Below are positions 8,767 through 17,321 of a stretch of DNA of 64,000 bases, piece by piece. The DNA lies in contig NZ_QNRI01000002.1 of the NCBI RefSeq assembly GCF_003315295.1, positions 434,001 through 498,000 on the forward strand, written 5' to 3'. Both the position numbers and the translations under genes were made by a program. A model generated the notes under the pieces. The model was not told the origin of the DNA. It saw nothing but the letters and a program-made list of their open reading frames with translations, and did not search any database. The first letter of the stretch is position 1; every line of letters starts with the position of its first letter. Origin of the DNA: Paraliobacillus ryukyuensis. Its GTDB lineage: Bacteria; Bacillota; Bacilli; Bacillales; Amphibacillaceae.

Positions 8767-8929
8767 TATGTATGATTAAACAAGTAATGGTTAAAAAATT
8801 CTATCTAATGTCATTACAAAGTTAATACATTAAAACAAAAGTAAAAAAGTTAATCTTCTGTATCTATTGTGTGAGTTGCGCTCATTAAAGGTTGTGAAAT
8901 AGATAACAATATTATTTTATTTAGTTCCG

Positions 8930-8958
8930 TTGACAGTGGAAATAACAGAATATATAAT
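8930..8958 (+). promoter_or_regulatory. Consensus sigma-A promoter of the glucitol-type PTS operon
   Basis: TTGACA (8930-8935) and TATAAT (8953-8958) are both exact matches, 17 bp apart. The predicted start near 8965 gives a leader of about 190 nt before the dehydrogenase gene, containing the two direct repeats and the cre-like site listed below. Confidence 0.8.
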
Positions 8959-8986
8959 GAACTCAAATCATGACATTTGTTTTATT

Positions 8987-9037
8987 TTAGAACATATGTA
9001 AATAAAATGACTTTGTTTTAAGATTAGAACATATGTT
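8987..9037 (+). promoter_or_regulatory. Paired operator-like direct repeats (TTAGAACATATGT)
   Basis: TTAGAACATATGT occurs at 8987 and again at 9024, 37 bp apart, each containing the palindrome ACATATGT. The pair lies downstream of the consensus promoter, a natural place for a repressor. SorC-type regulators are the likely binders because two flank the operon; this assignment is inference. Confidence 0.6.
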
Positions 9038-9106
9038 ATGAAACTGAAATAGCTAGTTGATCACAAGCTATGTAGGAAAAAATGGCGTCGTTTTTTTCTA
9101 CAAAAA

Positions 9107-9120
9107 AGTAAACGCTTTCT
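9107..9120 (+). promoter_or_regulatory. cre-like site (catabolite control)
   Basis: AGTAAACGCTTTCT fits the CcpA consensus TGWNANCGNTNWCA except at the two outermost bases. It lies in the leader 38 bp before the first PTS-operon gene, suitable for repression by road-block. Confidence 0.5.
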
Positions 9121-9157
9121 TTATTGAAATTTTGAAGGGACGAAGGGAGTAATTGAA

Positions 9158-10411
9158 ATGACCATTTATCAACAGCTACTAGATCGAGAAAAAGAACATA
9201 CTCCAATTAAAGTTGGGGTTATCGGAGCAGGTCAGATGGGCTTTGGGCTAATAGCACAAATCTCACAAATTCCAGGTATGGTTGTCGGAGGGATATGTGA
9301 TGTAAATAAGGAAAATGCTGACAGAGCCAAAAACTACTATCAATCACAAGAAAAACGAAAAAATGAAACCGTTATCTCGAATGATTTTAAAGAAGTGATT
9401 AACTCGCCAAATGTTGAAGTTGTGGTTGATGCAACTGGTGTTCCAGAAGTAGGCGCTAATATTTCTTTAGAAGCATTACTAGCCAAGAAACATCTTGTCT
9501 TACTAAACGTTGAAGTGGATATAACTATCGGCTCGATCATGAATCAATTTTTTCAAAGTTCAAATCTGGTTTACACGGGATCGGCAGGAGATGAACCAGC
9601 TGCCATTGTAGAACTGTATGAATTTGCTAAATCAATGGGACTTGAAGTGGTAGTTGCAGGTAAAGGTAAAAACAATCCATTGAAACCACTTGCTAATCCA
9701 GATACATGCGCGGAAGAAGCGAATCGAAAAAATATGAGTGCGCATATGCTTGCGGCATTTCAAGATGGCACAAAGACAATGGCTGAGATGAACTTGTTAA
9801 GTAACGCTATTGGCTTAAAACCAGATAAAGTTGGTATGCATGGCAGGAAAGCCAATTTAGATAATGTGAATGAAATCCTTAATACAAAGGAAAATGGTGG
9901 CGTATTAGACAATTTGGGTGTAGTGGAATATGTAGATGGTTTAGCACCAGGTGTATTTGTCATTGTGAAAAGTGAAATGGAGCCAGTAGATGAAGAATTA
10001 CGTTATCTATTAAAAGTAGACGAAAATCATGGGCCACACTATACCTTGTACCGCCCGTATCACTTAGCAAGTTTGGAAACACCAATCACTATTGCCAAAG
10101 CGGTTCTTGAGCATGATACATCGATTCGCCCGTTAGGTGCACCTGTATCGGAGACAGTTGCAGTAGCGAAGAAAGATATTAAAGCTGGGGAAGCAATTGA
10201 CGGCATTGGTGGTTATTCTGTCCGAGGCATACTTGAAACGCATGAAGATATGAAAGAACAAAAGCATATTCCGATTGGTTTGATCAGTGGAAACGTAGTT
10301 GCAAAGCAAGATATAAAAGAAGGAGATTTCCTTACGCATGAAAATACAGAACTTGATCCAACCACAACTGTGTGGAAACTTCGGGCATTACAAGATCAAA
10401 CATTTAACTAG
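9158..10411 (+). CDS. NAD(P)-dependent dehydrogenase with C-terminal SAF domain (COG4091 type)
   Basis: 417 residues. Residues about 15-160 form a Rossmann fold with VGVIGAGQMG, the middle part resembles homoserine-dehydrogenase-like oxidoreductases (KGKNNPLKPLANPDTCAEEA), and residues about 335-400 are an SAF domain (VAKKDIKAGEAIDGIGGYSV). It is the first gene of the glucitol-type PTS operon and the only evident catabolic enzyme in it; classical operons carry the short-chain dehydrogenase SrlD here instead. It probably oxidises the polyol phosphate made by the PTS or a derivative of it. That role is inferred from position only. Confidence 0.85.
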   Translation: MTIYQQLLDREKEHTPIKVGVIGAGQMGFGLIAQISQIPGMVVGGICDVNKENADRAKNYYQSQEKRKNETVISNDFKEVINSPNVEVVVDATGVPEVGANISLEALLAKKHLVLLNVEVDITIGSIMNQFFQSSNLVYTGSAGDEPAAIVELYEFAKSMGLEVVVAGKGKNNPLKPLANPDTCAEEANRKNMSAHMLAAFQDGTKTMAEMNLLSNAIGLKPDKVGMHGRKANLDNVNEILNTKENGGVLDNLGVVEYVDGLAPGVFVIVKSEMEPVDEELRYLLKVDENHGPHYTLYRPYHLASLETPITIAKAVLEHDTSIRPLGAPVSETVAVAKKDIKAGEAIDGIGGYSVRGILETHEDMKEQKHIPIGLISGNVVAKQDIKEGDFLTHENTELDPTTTVWKLRALQDQTFN

Positions 10412-10451
10412 GCCTGAAAATTAAAATAAGCTAGTACAGGGAGTGTATGGC

Positions 10452-10862
10452 ATGGAGTTGGTTTTAATTGCTTGTTTGTTATTTGTCATTCAGTCTGTTT
10501 TGACTTTTATCCAAGTTAGATATTATCGAAAGTCAGTTAATGCTTTGATGGAACAGTATAAGGGGAAAGATGGCTATTACCTCTATGCTGCGCAAGTACG
10601 AAAAAAATTAGGCGCTGGAGCGATTGTCATGCTTGTGGTAGATCAGGATTATACCATTAAAGAATGCAAAGTGATGAAAGGAATGACCAGTTTATCTCCT
10701 TTTAAAGATGAAGCAAGATACAAGGAAAAACACGTTGGCCATTTACTAGAAGAATTGTATCAATCGGATAAAAAGCAGAAAAAGTCAACGTTAACAAGAG
10801 CACTAAATCAAGCAGCTGAAAATGCCATGCTATCAATTGCTAGCAAACAAAAGACTTCTTAA
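10452..10862 (+). CDS. gutM: GutM-family glucitol operon activator
   Basis: 136 residues from the ATG at 10452, preferred over an upstream GTG because AGGGAG lies about eight bases before it. An N-terminal membrane helix (LVLIACLLFVIQSVLTFIQV) is followed by a soluble basic region, the layout of GutM/SrlM proteins that accompany glucitol PTS genes and modulate their expression. It lies between the dehydrogenase and the EIIC gene, as in many Gram-positive srl/gut operons. Confidence 0.85.
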   Translation: MELVLIACLLFVIQSVLTFIQVRYYRKSVNALMEQYKGKDGYYLYAAQVRKKLGAGAIVMLVVDQDYTIKECKVMKGMTSLSPFKDEARYKEKHVGHLLEELYQSDKKQKKSTLTRALNQAAENAMLSIASKQKTS

Positions 10863-10886
10863 CGTATGTAGCTGCATGAATGTTGT

Positions 10887-10947
10887 AATTGAACAGCTTC
10901 CTTTTTTGAGCAAACCATATACCAAGGAAAAAGGAAGCTGTCCAATT
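10887..10947 (+). promoter_or_regulatory. Large intercistronic hairpin between gutM and the EIIC gene
   Basis: AATTG-ACAGCTTCCTTTTT (10887-10906) pairs with its complement (10928-10947) with one mismatch, giving about 19 base pairs. It is followed by only a short T-rich stretch (TCATTTTATT). It could be a leaky terminator or an RNA-processing or stability element that sets the ratio of transporter to upstream proteins. Confidence 0.65.
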
Positions 10948-11011
10948 CATTTTATTATAGCCAATATGGAATGGCAACAGGACATTAATTAAAACAAAGG
11001 GGTGTGTTGAC

Positions 11012-11527
11012 ATGCAATGGATTGAATGGTTAGGTGAACACTTTATCGGTTTATTTGACGCTGGTGGTAAGCAATTCATGGATTTATTTACAGGGATTGT
11101 TCCGACATTAGTTGTTTTACTAACGTTTACGTACGCAATGATTAAGTTTATTGGTGAAGAAAGAGTTACCAAAGCGATTCAAGCTACATCGAAATTTATG
11201 ATCTTTCGATACACGATTATGCCAATTTTGTCCATCTTGTTATTAACGAATCCAATGGCGTATACGTTTGGACGATTTGTCAAAGAAAAACAAAAGCCAG
11301 CATTTTTTGATTCGTTAGTAAGCTTTTTACATCCGGTCACATCACTATTTCCTTATGCGAACGCTGGTGAGTTATTTGTATATCTAGGAGTGGCAAATGG
11401 ATTAACGCAAGCAGGTTATGCAACTTCCGAGTTAGCTATTCGGTTTTTCTTAGTAGGTATCGTTGTTATGTTCCTACGCGGAGTTATCACAGAACAGCTC
11501 ACAAAAATTTTAGCTAAAAGAATGTAA
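11012..11527 (+). CDS. srlA: PTS glucitol/sorbitol-type EIIC component
   Basis: 171 residues matching EIIC of the glucitol family (begins [20 protein letters not shown]), with four or so membrane helices ([49 protein letters not shown]). It forms half of the membrane channel; the other membrane part is carried by the EIIBC protein encoded next. A good ribosome site (AAAGGGGTG) precedes the ATG. The gene follows gutM after a 150-bp gap containing the hairpin. Confidence 0.93.
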   Translation: MQWIEWLGEHFIGLFDAGGKQFMDLFTGIVPTLVVLLTFTYAMIKFIGEERVTKAIQATSKFMIFRYTIMPILSILLLTNPMAYTFGRFVKEKQKPAFFDSLVSFLHPVTSLFPYANAGELFVYLGVANGLTQAGYATSELAIRFFLVGIVVMFLRGVITEQLTKILAKRM

Positions 11528-11553
11528 AGGTATACAAAAGGGAGGTAATGAAA

Positions 11554-12585
11554 ATGGCATATAATTCCGTATTTGTAGCTAAAGGTTCTGGAGGTTGGGG
11601 AAGCGGTCTCTTGTTAGAACCAAAAGGGAAAAAAGTAAAAGTAGTCTCGATTACAGGGGGAGGAATCCACCCAGTAGCACAAAAAATTGCAGATGAAGCA
11701 AATACAGAAGTAGTTGATGGGTTTAACAACGCTGTTCCAGAAGATGAAATGATGTGTGTGGTCATTGATTGTGGTGGTACAGCTAGAATTGGTTTATATC
11801 CGATGAAGGGGATTCCTACAGTAGATGTTCTATCTTCTTCACCTTCAGGGCCATTAGCGAAACACATTACCGAGGAGAATTTTGTTTCAGGGGTTACACC
11901 AAAACAAGTTAGTCTATCAGAACAGTCCGAGCAGCAACAGAATGCTGAAGAGGATGAAGCAACAACAGAAGATTATGCAGGGACCAGATTTGATACAAGT
12001 GACAAAGAAAAATTCAAAGAAGAATATGAAGAAGTGAAAAAGGAACACAAAAGCAGTAATGATAACTTCTTAATTCGCTTTTCCAAAGGGATTGGTCAGG
12101 TAACTGGTACATTCTATCAAGCCGGCCGTGATTCAATTGATATGTTAATCAAAAACATCATTCCTTTTATGGCATTTGTGAGTATGTTAATTGGGATTAT
12201 CAATTATACCGGTCTTGGTGATTTAATTGCAAATACGCTATCACCTTTAGCTAGTTCGATCTGGGGATTAATGATCATAGTTATCATTTGTACCTTGCCA
12301 TTTCTATCACCTATACTTGGACCAGGAGCAGTTATTGCACAAGTAATTGGTGTCCTTATTGGTACCCAGATCGGAGCAGGTAACATACCACCTGAGTTTG
12401 CTTTACCGGCATTATTTGCTATTAATGGGCAGGTTGGGGCAGACTTTGTTCCAGTTGGACTATCACTTGGGGAAGCGGAACCAGAAACCGTCCAATATGG
12501 TGTTCCTGCAGTCTTATACAGCCGTTTAATAACAGGTGTTCTTGCTGTTGTAATCGCTTACTTTGCTAGTTTTGGAATGTATTAA
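11554..12585 (+). CDS. srlE: PTS glucitol/sorbitol-type EIIBC component
   Basis: 343 residues from the ATG at 11554 (GGAGGT seven bases upstream; an ATG at 11548 is too close to it). Residues 1-120 are the EIIB domain, with the phosphorylated cysteine expected at Cys73 in [13 protein letters not shown]. An acidic linker (residues about 125-165) leads to the membrane EIIC2 part ([20 protein letters not shown], and repeated hydrophobic helices to the end). It takes phosphate from EIIA and passes it to the incoming polyol. The split EIIC / EIIBC arrangement is characteristic of the glucitol PTS family. Confidence 0.94.
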   Translation: MAYNSVFVAKGSGGWGSGLLLEPKGKKVKVVSITGGGIHPVAQKIADEANTEVVDGFNNAVPEDEMMCVVIDCGGTARIGLYPMKGIPTVDVLSSSPSGPLAKHITEENFVSGVTPKQVSLSEQSEQQQNAEEDEATTEDYAGTRFDTSDKEKFKEEYEEVKKEHKSSNDNFLIRFSKGIGQVTGTFYQAGRDSIDMLIKNIIPFMAFVSMLIGIINYTGLGDLIANTLSPLASSIWGLMIIVIICTLPFLSPILGPGAVIAQVIGVLIGTQIGAGNIPPEFALPALFAINGQVGADFVPVGLSLGEAEPETVQYGVPAVLYSRLITGVLAVVIAYFASFGMY

Positions 12586-12606
12586 TTTGGGAAAGGAGAA
12601 TAAGGC

Positions 12607-12960
12607 ATGTATAAATCAACTGTAAAAGAAATTGGACCATTGGTAGAGAGTTTCAAAGAGGAGAATCTAGTTATATTATTTGGACCGGCTGCACCGAATG
12701 AACTTCGAGAAGTTTCTGTTATTCACGAACAATCAGAAACATCAGATGTACCTATTCAAGAAGGTGGTCAATTCCAAGTCGATGATCAGACTTATACTGT
12801 GCGATCGGTCGGTTCGCAAGCAAATGCTAATTTGAAAGATTTAGGACACATTTCCATTTATTTTTCAGAGCCAGATGAAGGGCTACTCCCTGGAGCTGTT
12901 TTAATTGAATCTGGTAGTGTACCATCTTTTAAAGAAGGAAGTGTCATTACATTTAATTAA
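12607..12960 (+). CDS. srlB: PTS glucitol/sorbitol-type EIIA component
   Basis: 117 residues, the usual size for EIIA of this family. His40 (in EVSVIHEQ) aligns with the phosphorylated His43 of Escherichia coli SrlB, and the conserved LKDLGH block and C-terminal PGAV segment are present. It would receive phosphate from HPr in the cytoplasm. It ends ten bases before the second SorC-type regulator, so the regulator is part of the operon. Confidence 0.93.
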   Translation: MYKSTVKEIGPLVESFKEENLVILFGPAAPNELREVSVIHEQSETSDVPIQEGGQFQVDDQTYTVRSVGSQANANLKDLGHISIYFSEPDEGLLPGAVLIESGSVPSFKEGSVITFN

Positions 12961-12969
12961 TAGGATGAT

Positions 12970-13929
12970 GTGAAATGGATGAGAGCGATGTCTATCTTAG
13001 AGGATAAACGATTAATGATAAAAATTGCCCATATGTATTATGAAGAAGGTGTGAAACAGTCTGACATTGCACGTTCGTTTGGTGTTAGTAGACCGATGAT
13101 TTCGAAATACTTGAGTAAAGCAAAAGAACAAGGCATTGTGCAAATTATTATTCATGATGAGGATATCCATCCCTTTATGGCATTAGAAGCAAAACTCGAA
13201 AGACAATTTAACTTAAAAGAAGTGGTTTGTGTCTCGAGTACCGATAATGATTCGATTAAGAGTCGACTTGGTGAAGCGGCTAGCAATTACTTGTTGCGTA
13301 TGCTGAATGGAAACGAGTCAATTGGGGTATCATCTGGTACTACCTTAAATCAAGTGGCTGTTGCAATGCAGGTAAATAAACATTATCCAGACGTATCATT
13401 TGTACCATTGGTTGCTGGAATGGGAGATGAGCGAGTAGACATTCATTCCAACAGTATTGTGGCCAGGTTGGCAGAAAATCTAGGTGCCCATTTCAAATTA
13501 CTCCACGCACCAGTATTAGTCGATTCAAAAGAGGCGAAAGATATTATTCGTAATCAATCAACGATCAAATCAGTTTTTGATACAGCACATCATGCGAATA
13601 TTGCACTTGTAGGAATTGGTGGTACACCCCAGCATTCTACGATGGTCAAATCATATTTGAATAATAAAAACGAATTTGTGGATTATCAAGGCATTGTTGG
13701 AGATATTTGCTATAATTTCATTGATGAAAACGGCCAAGCAGTTAACCACCCATGGAATGAACGCGTCATCAACATTGATTTAGAAAGTTTAAAACAAATT
13801 GATTTGGTGATTGGAGTGGCAAGTGGCAAAGAAAAAGAACAGGCAATTCGAGCAGCGCTTAAAGGCGATCTAATTGATGTTTTAGTTACGGATGATGACA
13901 CAGCTGAAACGTTATTATTTCGTAAATAA
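12970..13929 (+). CDS. SorC/DeoR-type sugar-binding transcriptional regulator (operon copy)
   Basis: 319 residues from the GTG at 12970; an ATG at 12988 would align better with the N-terminus of the paralogue at 7733 and is also preceded by a purine-rich stretch, so the start is uncertain. Helix-turn-helix (VKQSDIARSFGVSRPMISKYL) followed by the SorC effector domain (IGVSSGTTLNQV, GVASGKEKEQAIRAALKG). Last gene of the PTS operon, giving likely autogenous control through the phosphorylated substrate. Its pairing with a second SorC-type regulator outside the operon is unusual. Confidence 0.92.
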   Translation: MKWMRAMSILEDKRLMIKIAHMYYEEGVKQSDIARSFGVSRPMISKYLSKAKEQGIVQIIIHDEDIHPFMALEAKLERQFNLKEVVCVSSTDNDSIKSRLGEAASNYLLRMLNGNESIGVSSGTTLNQVAVAMQVNKHYPDVSFVPLVAGMGDERVDIHSNSIVARLAENLGAHFKLLHAPVLVDSKEAKDIIRNQSTIKSVFDTAHHANIALVGIGGTPQHSTMVKSYLNNKNEFVDYQGIVGDICYNFIDENGQAVNHPWNERVINIDLESLKQIDLVIGVASGKEKEQAIRAALKGDLIDVLVTDDDTAETLLFRK

Positions 13930-13947
13930 AATAAAAGGTTTAATTCT

Positions 13948-13987
13948 AAAGGATGTTTGAGTGATCAAGCATCCTTTAAATTTTTTA
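13948..13987 (+). terminator. Terminator of the PTS operon
   Basis: AAAGGATG (13948-13955) pairs with CATCCTTT (13970-13977), followed by AAATTTTTT. Confidence 0.85.
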
Positions 13988-14099
13988 CTAAGAAAGTAAT
14001 CCAGCATTTTTCTTAAAATTCTCAACAAATAAGGGAAAAACATTTAGTAGTAACGTATAATAGTGATAAAAACAAAACTTGGAATGGGGGGGTGTCGTT

Positions 14100-14234
14100 T
14101 TGACGGATAAAACCAAACAGATAGGCTTAAGTGCACTAATTGGTTTTTTTATCGGTGTATTGTGCTCACCAAAAATAACCATCATGAATATAGGAAATAT
14201 TGATAAGCGCAGTGTTAACAAAAAACATAAATAA
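14100..14234 (+). CDS. Small hypothetical protein (44 aa)
   Basis: A TTG start with GGGGGGTG six bases upstream opens a 44-residue frame: a short polar start, one hydrophobic segment (IGLSALIGFFIGVLCSP) and a basic, Asn-rich tail ending NKKHK. It looks like a small membrane-attached peptide. No family is recognised. It lies alone between the PTS operon terminator and the acetyltransferase gene. The strong ribosome site is the main support. Confidence 0.5.
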   Translation: MTDKTKQIGLSALIGFFIGVLCSPKITIMNIGNIDKRSVNKKHK

Positions 14235-14397
14235 GCGTTAAGGAACGTTTTAATGATTAGCTATCAATTGATCGTTAGCCAGTATTGCGTTTCGTTCGTA
14301 CGCACAGTTGATTATCACCATTGGTAACTTTACATTGACCTACAGCTTTCAGTAAGCAATCTAAGTGAATGATCGTTGATAACGAGGGAGGAGTAAG

Positions 14398-15147
14398 ATG
14401 ACTGAATTCATTGATGTGAATGCGACGAATTTGGATAGGTACGGCTTTTTTTGCATGAGGAGTAAGCCGAAGAATGCAGGTCACCAAAACAAGCGTTTGT
14501 GGTTACAAGCTAGATTTAACGATGGATTAAAGTTGAAAATTGTCCAAGTAGATGGCAAGCAAAAAGGATTTATTGAATACATACCGGGTGCATTCACGTG
14601 GCGTGCTATTGATGCAAAAGATTACATGGCCATCCATTGTTTTTGGGTAGTTGGAAAAAATAAAGGAAAAGGCTACGGAAGTACATTGCTCAATTTATGT
14701 ATTGAAGATGCGTTGGCACAAGGACTTCGAGGTGTCGCTATTGTAACAAGCGAAAAAGGCTGGTTGCCGAACAAACAGTATTTTGAGAAAAAAGGATTTC
14801 ACATGGTAGACCAGATAGATGCGTTTCAACTAATGGTATTGGATTTTGATCAACGTGTGAAAGTAGAGGCGCGATTATCTAATTGGAAACACACTGCCGA
14901 AAAATATCAGGAAGGGGTCACCGTTTTCACTTCTGATCAATGTCCTTTTAACCAAGATGCAGTCGACAACGTCCAAGCAGCTGGTGATGAGCTTGGGATT
15001 GATGTTCAGATTATTCATCTCGATGACTATGAGTCAGCACAGCAACAATCACCTATACCTTATGGCACGTTTTGTGTTATTTATAATGGAAAGATTATTA
15101 CCTATCACCCAGAGACAAAAAATAAATATCTAAAGCTGTTAAGTTAA
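14398..15147 (+). CDS. GNAT acetyltransferase with YoaP-type C-terminal domain
   Basis: 249 residues. The first 150 are a GNAT fold with the acetyl-CoA-binding loop around VGKNKGKGYGSTLL, then YFEKKGFHMVD. The last 90 residues form the YoaP-like domain (VTVFTSDQCPFNQDAVDNV, then PYGTFCVIYNGKIITYHP), which resembles a thioredoxin fold with a lone cysteine. Length and order match Bacillus subtilis YoaP. Substrate unknown. AGGGAGGAG precedes the ATG. Single gene. Confidence 0.88.
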   Translation: MTEFIDVNATNLDRYGFFCMRSKPKNAGHQNKRLWLQARFNDGLKLKIVQVDGKQKGFIEYIPGAFTWRAIDAKDYMAIHCFWVVGKNKGKGYGSTLLNLCIEDALAQGLRGVAIVTSEKGWLPNKQYFEKKGFHMVDQIDAFQLMVLDFDQRVKVEARLSNWKHTAEKYQEGVTVFTSDQCPFNQDAVDNVQAAGDELGIDVQIIHLDDYESAQQQSPIPYGTFCVIYNGKIITYHPETKNKYLKLLS

Positions 15148-15253
15148 TTACTACGTTTATATTAGATTTAATTCGGCTACGCTTATTGCTAGATTTTTCT
15201 GTCACCATAATATTTATTGTGAATTATATCACAATAATGTGAGGTATTTAGCT

Positions 15254-15380
15254 ACAATAAAAAAGCATATATTGCATTAATTCTACTTGTTATAATAGCG
15301 ATTTCGAGCTTAGTTGTTTCTAAACCAAATGAAGAAGAACAAGCAGAATATCAGTCTAATGGTGAAAATTTAACATTGTA
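15254..15380 (+). pseudogene. Possible remnant of a small secreted or anchored protein
   Basis: An open frame of about 42 codons ending at TAA 15378-15380 reads like a signal anchor followed by an acidic tail (YNKKAYIALILLVIIAIS, then KPNEEEQAEY). There is GAGGT upstream but no ATG, GTG or TTG in frame, and a TAA lies seven codons before the hydrophobic part. Either the start codon has mutated or the frame is fortuitous. The rest of 15148-15442 shows only a short inverted repeat (ATTGTG / CACAAT near 15219-15238). Confidence 0.3.
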
Positions 15381-15442
15381 AGAGATTTTTAATTATCAGA
15401 TTTGGCGCAAGATTATTGACTAGATTCGTTTCCCTGTAAATA

Positions 15443-15480
15443 AAAAATTGCAGGTATGTGTGCCCATACCTGCAATTTTC
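15443..15480 (-). terminator. Terminator after the MMPL-partner gene
   Basis: AAAATTGCAGGTATG pairs with CATACCTGCAATTTT; on the minus strand a run of Ts follows the stem, just past the stop codon at 15489. The stem could also work on the plus strand. Confidence 0.85.
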
Positions 15481-15488
15481 GTCTTTTA

Positions 15489-17321
15489 TTAAAACAAATC
15501 CATTAATTTTTGCCAAAACCCTTTGTTTTCCGTCTCTTCTTCAACAGTAGAAATTTGTTCTTCTTCAGGTTCTGCTATTTCGATACTATCCGTACGAATG
15601 ACAAACTGCACGCGTTCCACATTTTCATTTTCAGAAGAGACAAATGAAACAGGTTCGTAGTCTGACTTATCATACTGATTAATCATCTGATCTATTTGAT
15701 TTTGGAGCTCTTCTGGTAGATCACTAGTAGAATCTTTTAACTCGGCGGTCCCTTCATGCAATTCATTTGCTCCTGATGCTAGTTCGCCTGTTCCATTGGC
15801 TAGTTCACCAATACCACTATTAAGCTCGCTATACGATGAAGCAAGTTGAGCAACTCCATCTGTATACTGAACTAATCCACTATGAAATTCACCATATCTA
15901 GAAGATAACTGGCTCAACCCTTTTGCTAATTCATTAAACGAATCAGAAATATTCATTGATTCCAATGATTTTGCAAGTTCACTAGACATGGTCGATACAT
16001 TATTTGCTATTTTTGTAACGGAATCACTAACGCCAGTTAAGGTGGGACTAACCCCGTCAAATGCAGCTTTCACCTCATCATAAGTTCCTCTTGCCTCAAG
16101 TGCAGCTTGATACGTTTGTACCAGTTTGCTTACTAATTGTTTATTTGGATCATCATCAGCATAAGACGCCACTAGTGATTGCATACGTTGAAGCTCTTGT
16201 TGCATTTTTTGCTGATCTTTATTTGCTTTTGGTAATTTTTTCATTACACTATCAAGTGCTTGGTAAGCTTGTGTGTATTGTTTATTAAATTCAGTTAACT
16301 GCTTAGGAATTTCTTTTAACCCTTTCGCCAGTTCATCTAATCCTTTTTGTAATTCTTTTAATTGACTAAGATCAACCGAATCGGAATTATTCGCAACCTC
16401 TTTACTAATCTGTGCTAATGCTTGATCAATTGATTTTGAGCCATTTATCAATTCAGCAGAAGAATTACTAGCTTCTTGTAATCCATTATTAAACTGTGAC
16501 GAGCCATTATCTAAATCTCTTGCACCGTTGTTCAATTCTGCTATTCCATTACTTAATTCACCAACGCCATTATTAATTTCTGCAATAGCATCTGTTAAAC
16601 TTTCAAAATCCTGCGTGATCTCCTCTGTATCTGGTGATTCAATTGGTAAGGAAGACGGTAGAGCAGAAATTTCTAAACCTGACATTTCAAAATCTGTCAC
16701 ATCTGCTTCTAATGTGTAGTCACCTTTCTTCTCGGGCATCACAGTCCAGCTAATATTATAATCACCACCAGCATTAGCAACGGTGGCATCTCCTGCTTGA
16801 ATATGCTTAAAGACATCCGATCCTGCTGTTAATGATATTTGTAGTAGATAGTTCTCGTAAAAACTTTTATCGACATGATCGTTATTATTTGTTTTAATAT
16901 TCATTTCCAGATGGCCAGAAGCTCCTGCTAACTCTTCCGCAGTGATTTGTTTTCCATCTAATCGGTAGGAGATATCAATTGTCCATGGAAGTTGTTGATC
17001 GTCCATATTTCCTTGATAATAAAATTCTCCTTCAGGTGCTTCGACAGAAATCGTATTATTTGACTGCTTGATTGGTGCTACATCCGTCAAATTCTTCACG
17101 CTGGAATAAGAACCGTGATCGGTTACTTCACCAGCATTGGTGACATCAAGTACATTAACGACATAAATATCTTTTAACGTTCCCTCTGGACTGAGCGTGG
17201 AATAGACCACTTCTTCTTTGGAAGCGACTTTTCCATTAGATGCTGCATATGCTAGCGTAGAAGGAAAAACTAGCATGACAATTAAGCTTGCGCTAAAGAG
17301 TTTTTTTATTCTCATCATCAC
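15489..17321 (-). CDS. Secreted coiled-coil protein, YhgE-like partner of MMPL exporter
   Basis: 610 residues with a signal peptide (LFSASLIVMLVFPSTLAYA) and no C-terminal membrane helix. Residues about 235-300 and 480-535 are runs of heptad-like xxLxxGxxxLxxG repeats (GVGELSNGIAELNNGARDLD and similar), the pattern seen in YhgE/Pip-type proteins; the middle is predicted coiled coil. The last 50 residues are acidic. Its start overlaps the stop of the MMPL gene by four bases (ATGA, 17318-17321), so the two are translationally coupled and probably form one export complex. Function in detail unknown. Confidence 0.85.
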   Translation of the reverse strand: MMMRIKKLFSASLIVMLVFPSTLAYAASNGKVASKEEVVYSTLSPEGTLKDIYVVNVLDVTNAGEVTDHGSYSSVKNLTDVAPIKQSNNTISVEAPEGEFYYQGNMDDQQLPWTIDISYRLDGKQITAEELAGASGHLEMNIKTNNNDHVDKSFYENYLLQISLTAGSDVFKHIQAGDATVANAGGDYNISWTVMPEKKGDYTLEADVTDFEMSGLEISALPSSLPIESPDTEEITQDFESLTDAIAEINNGVGELSNGIAELNNGARDLDNGSSQFNNGLQEASNSSAELINGSKSIDQALAQISKEVANNSDSVDLSQLKELQKGLDELAKGLKEIPKQLTEFNKQYTQAYQALDSVMKKLPKANKDQQKMQQELQRMQSLVASYADDDPNKQLVSKLVQTYQAALEARGTYDEVKAAFDGVSPTLTGVSDSVTKIANNVSTMSSELAKSLESMNISDSFNELAKGLSQLSSRYGEFHSGLVQYTDGVAQLASSYSELNSGIGELANGTGELASGANELHEGTAELKDSTSDLPEELQNQIDQMINQYDKSDYEPVSFVSSENENVERVQFVIRTDSIEIAEPEEEQISTVEEETENKGFWQKLMDLF

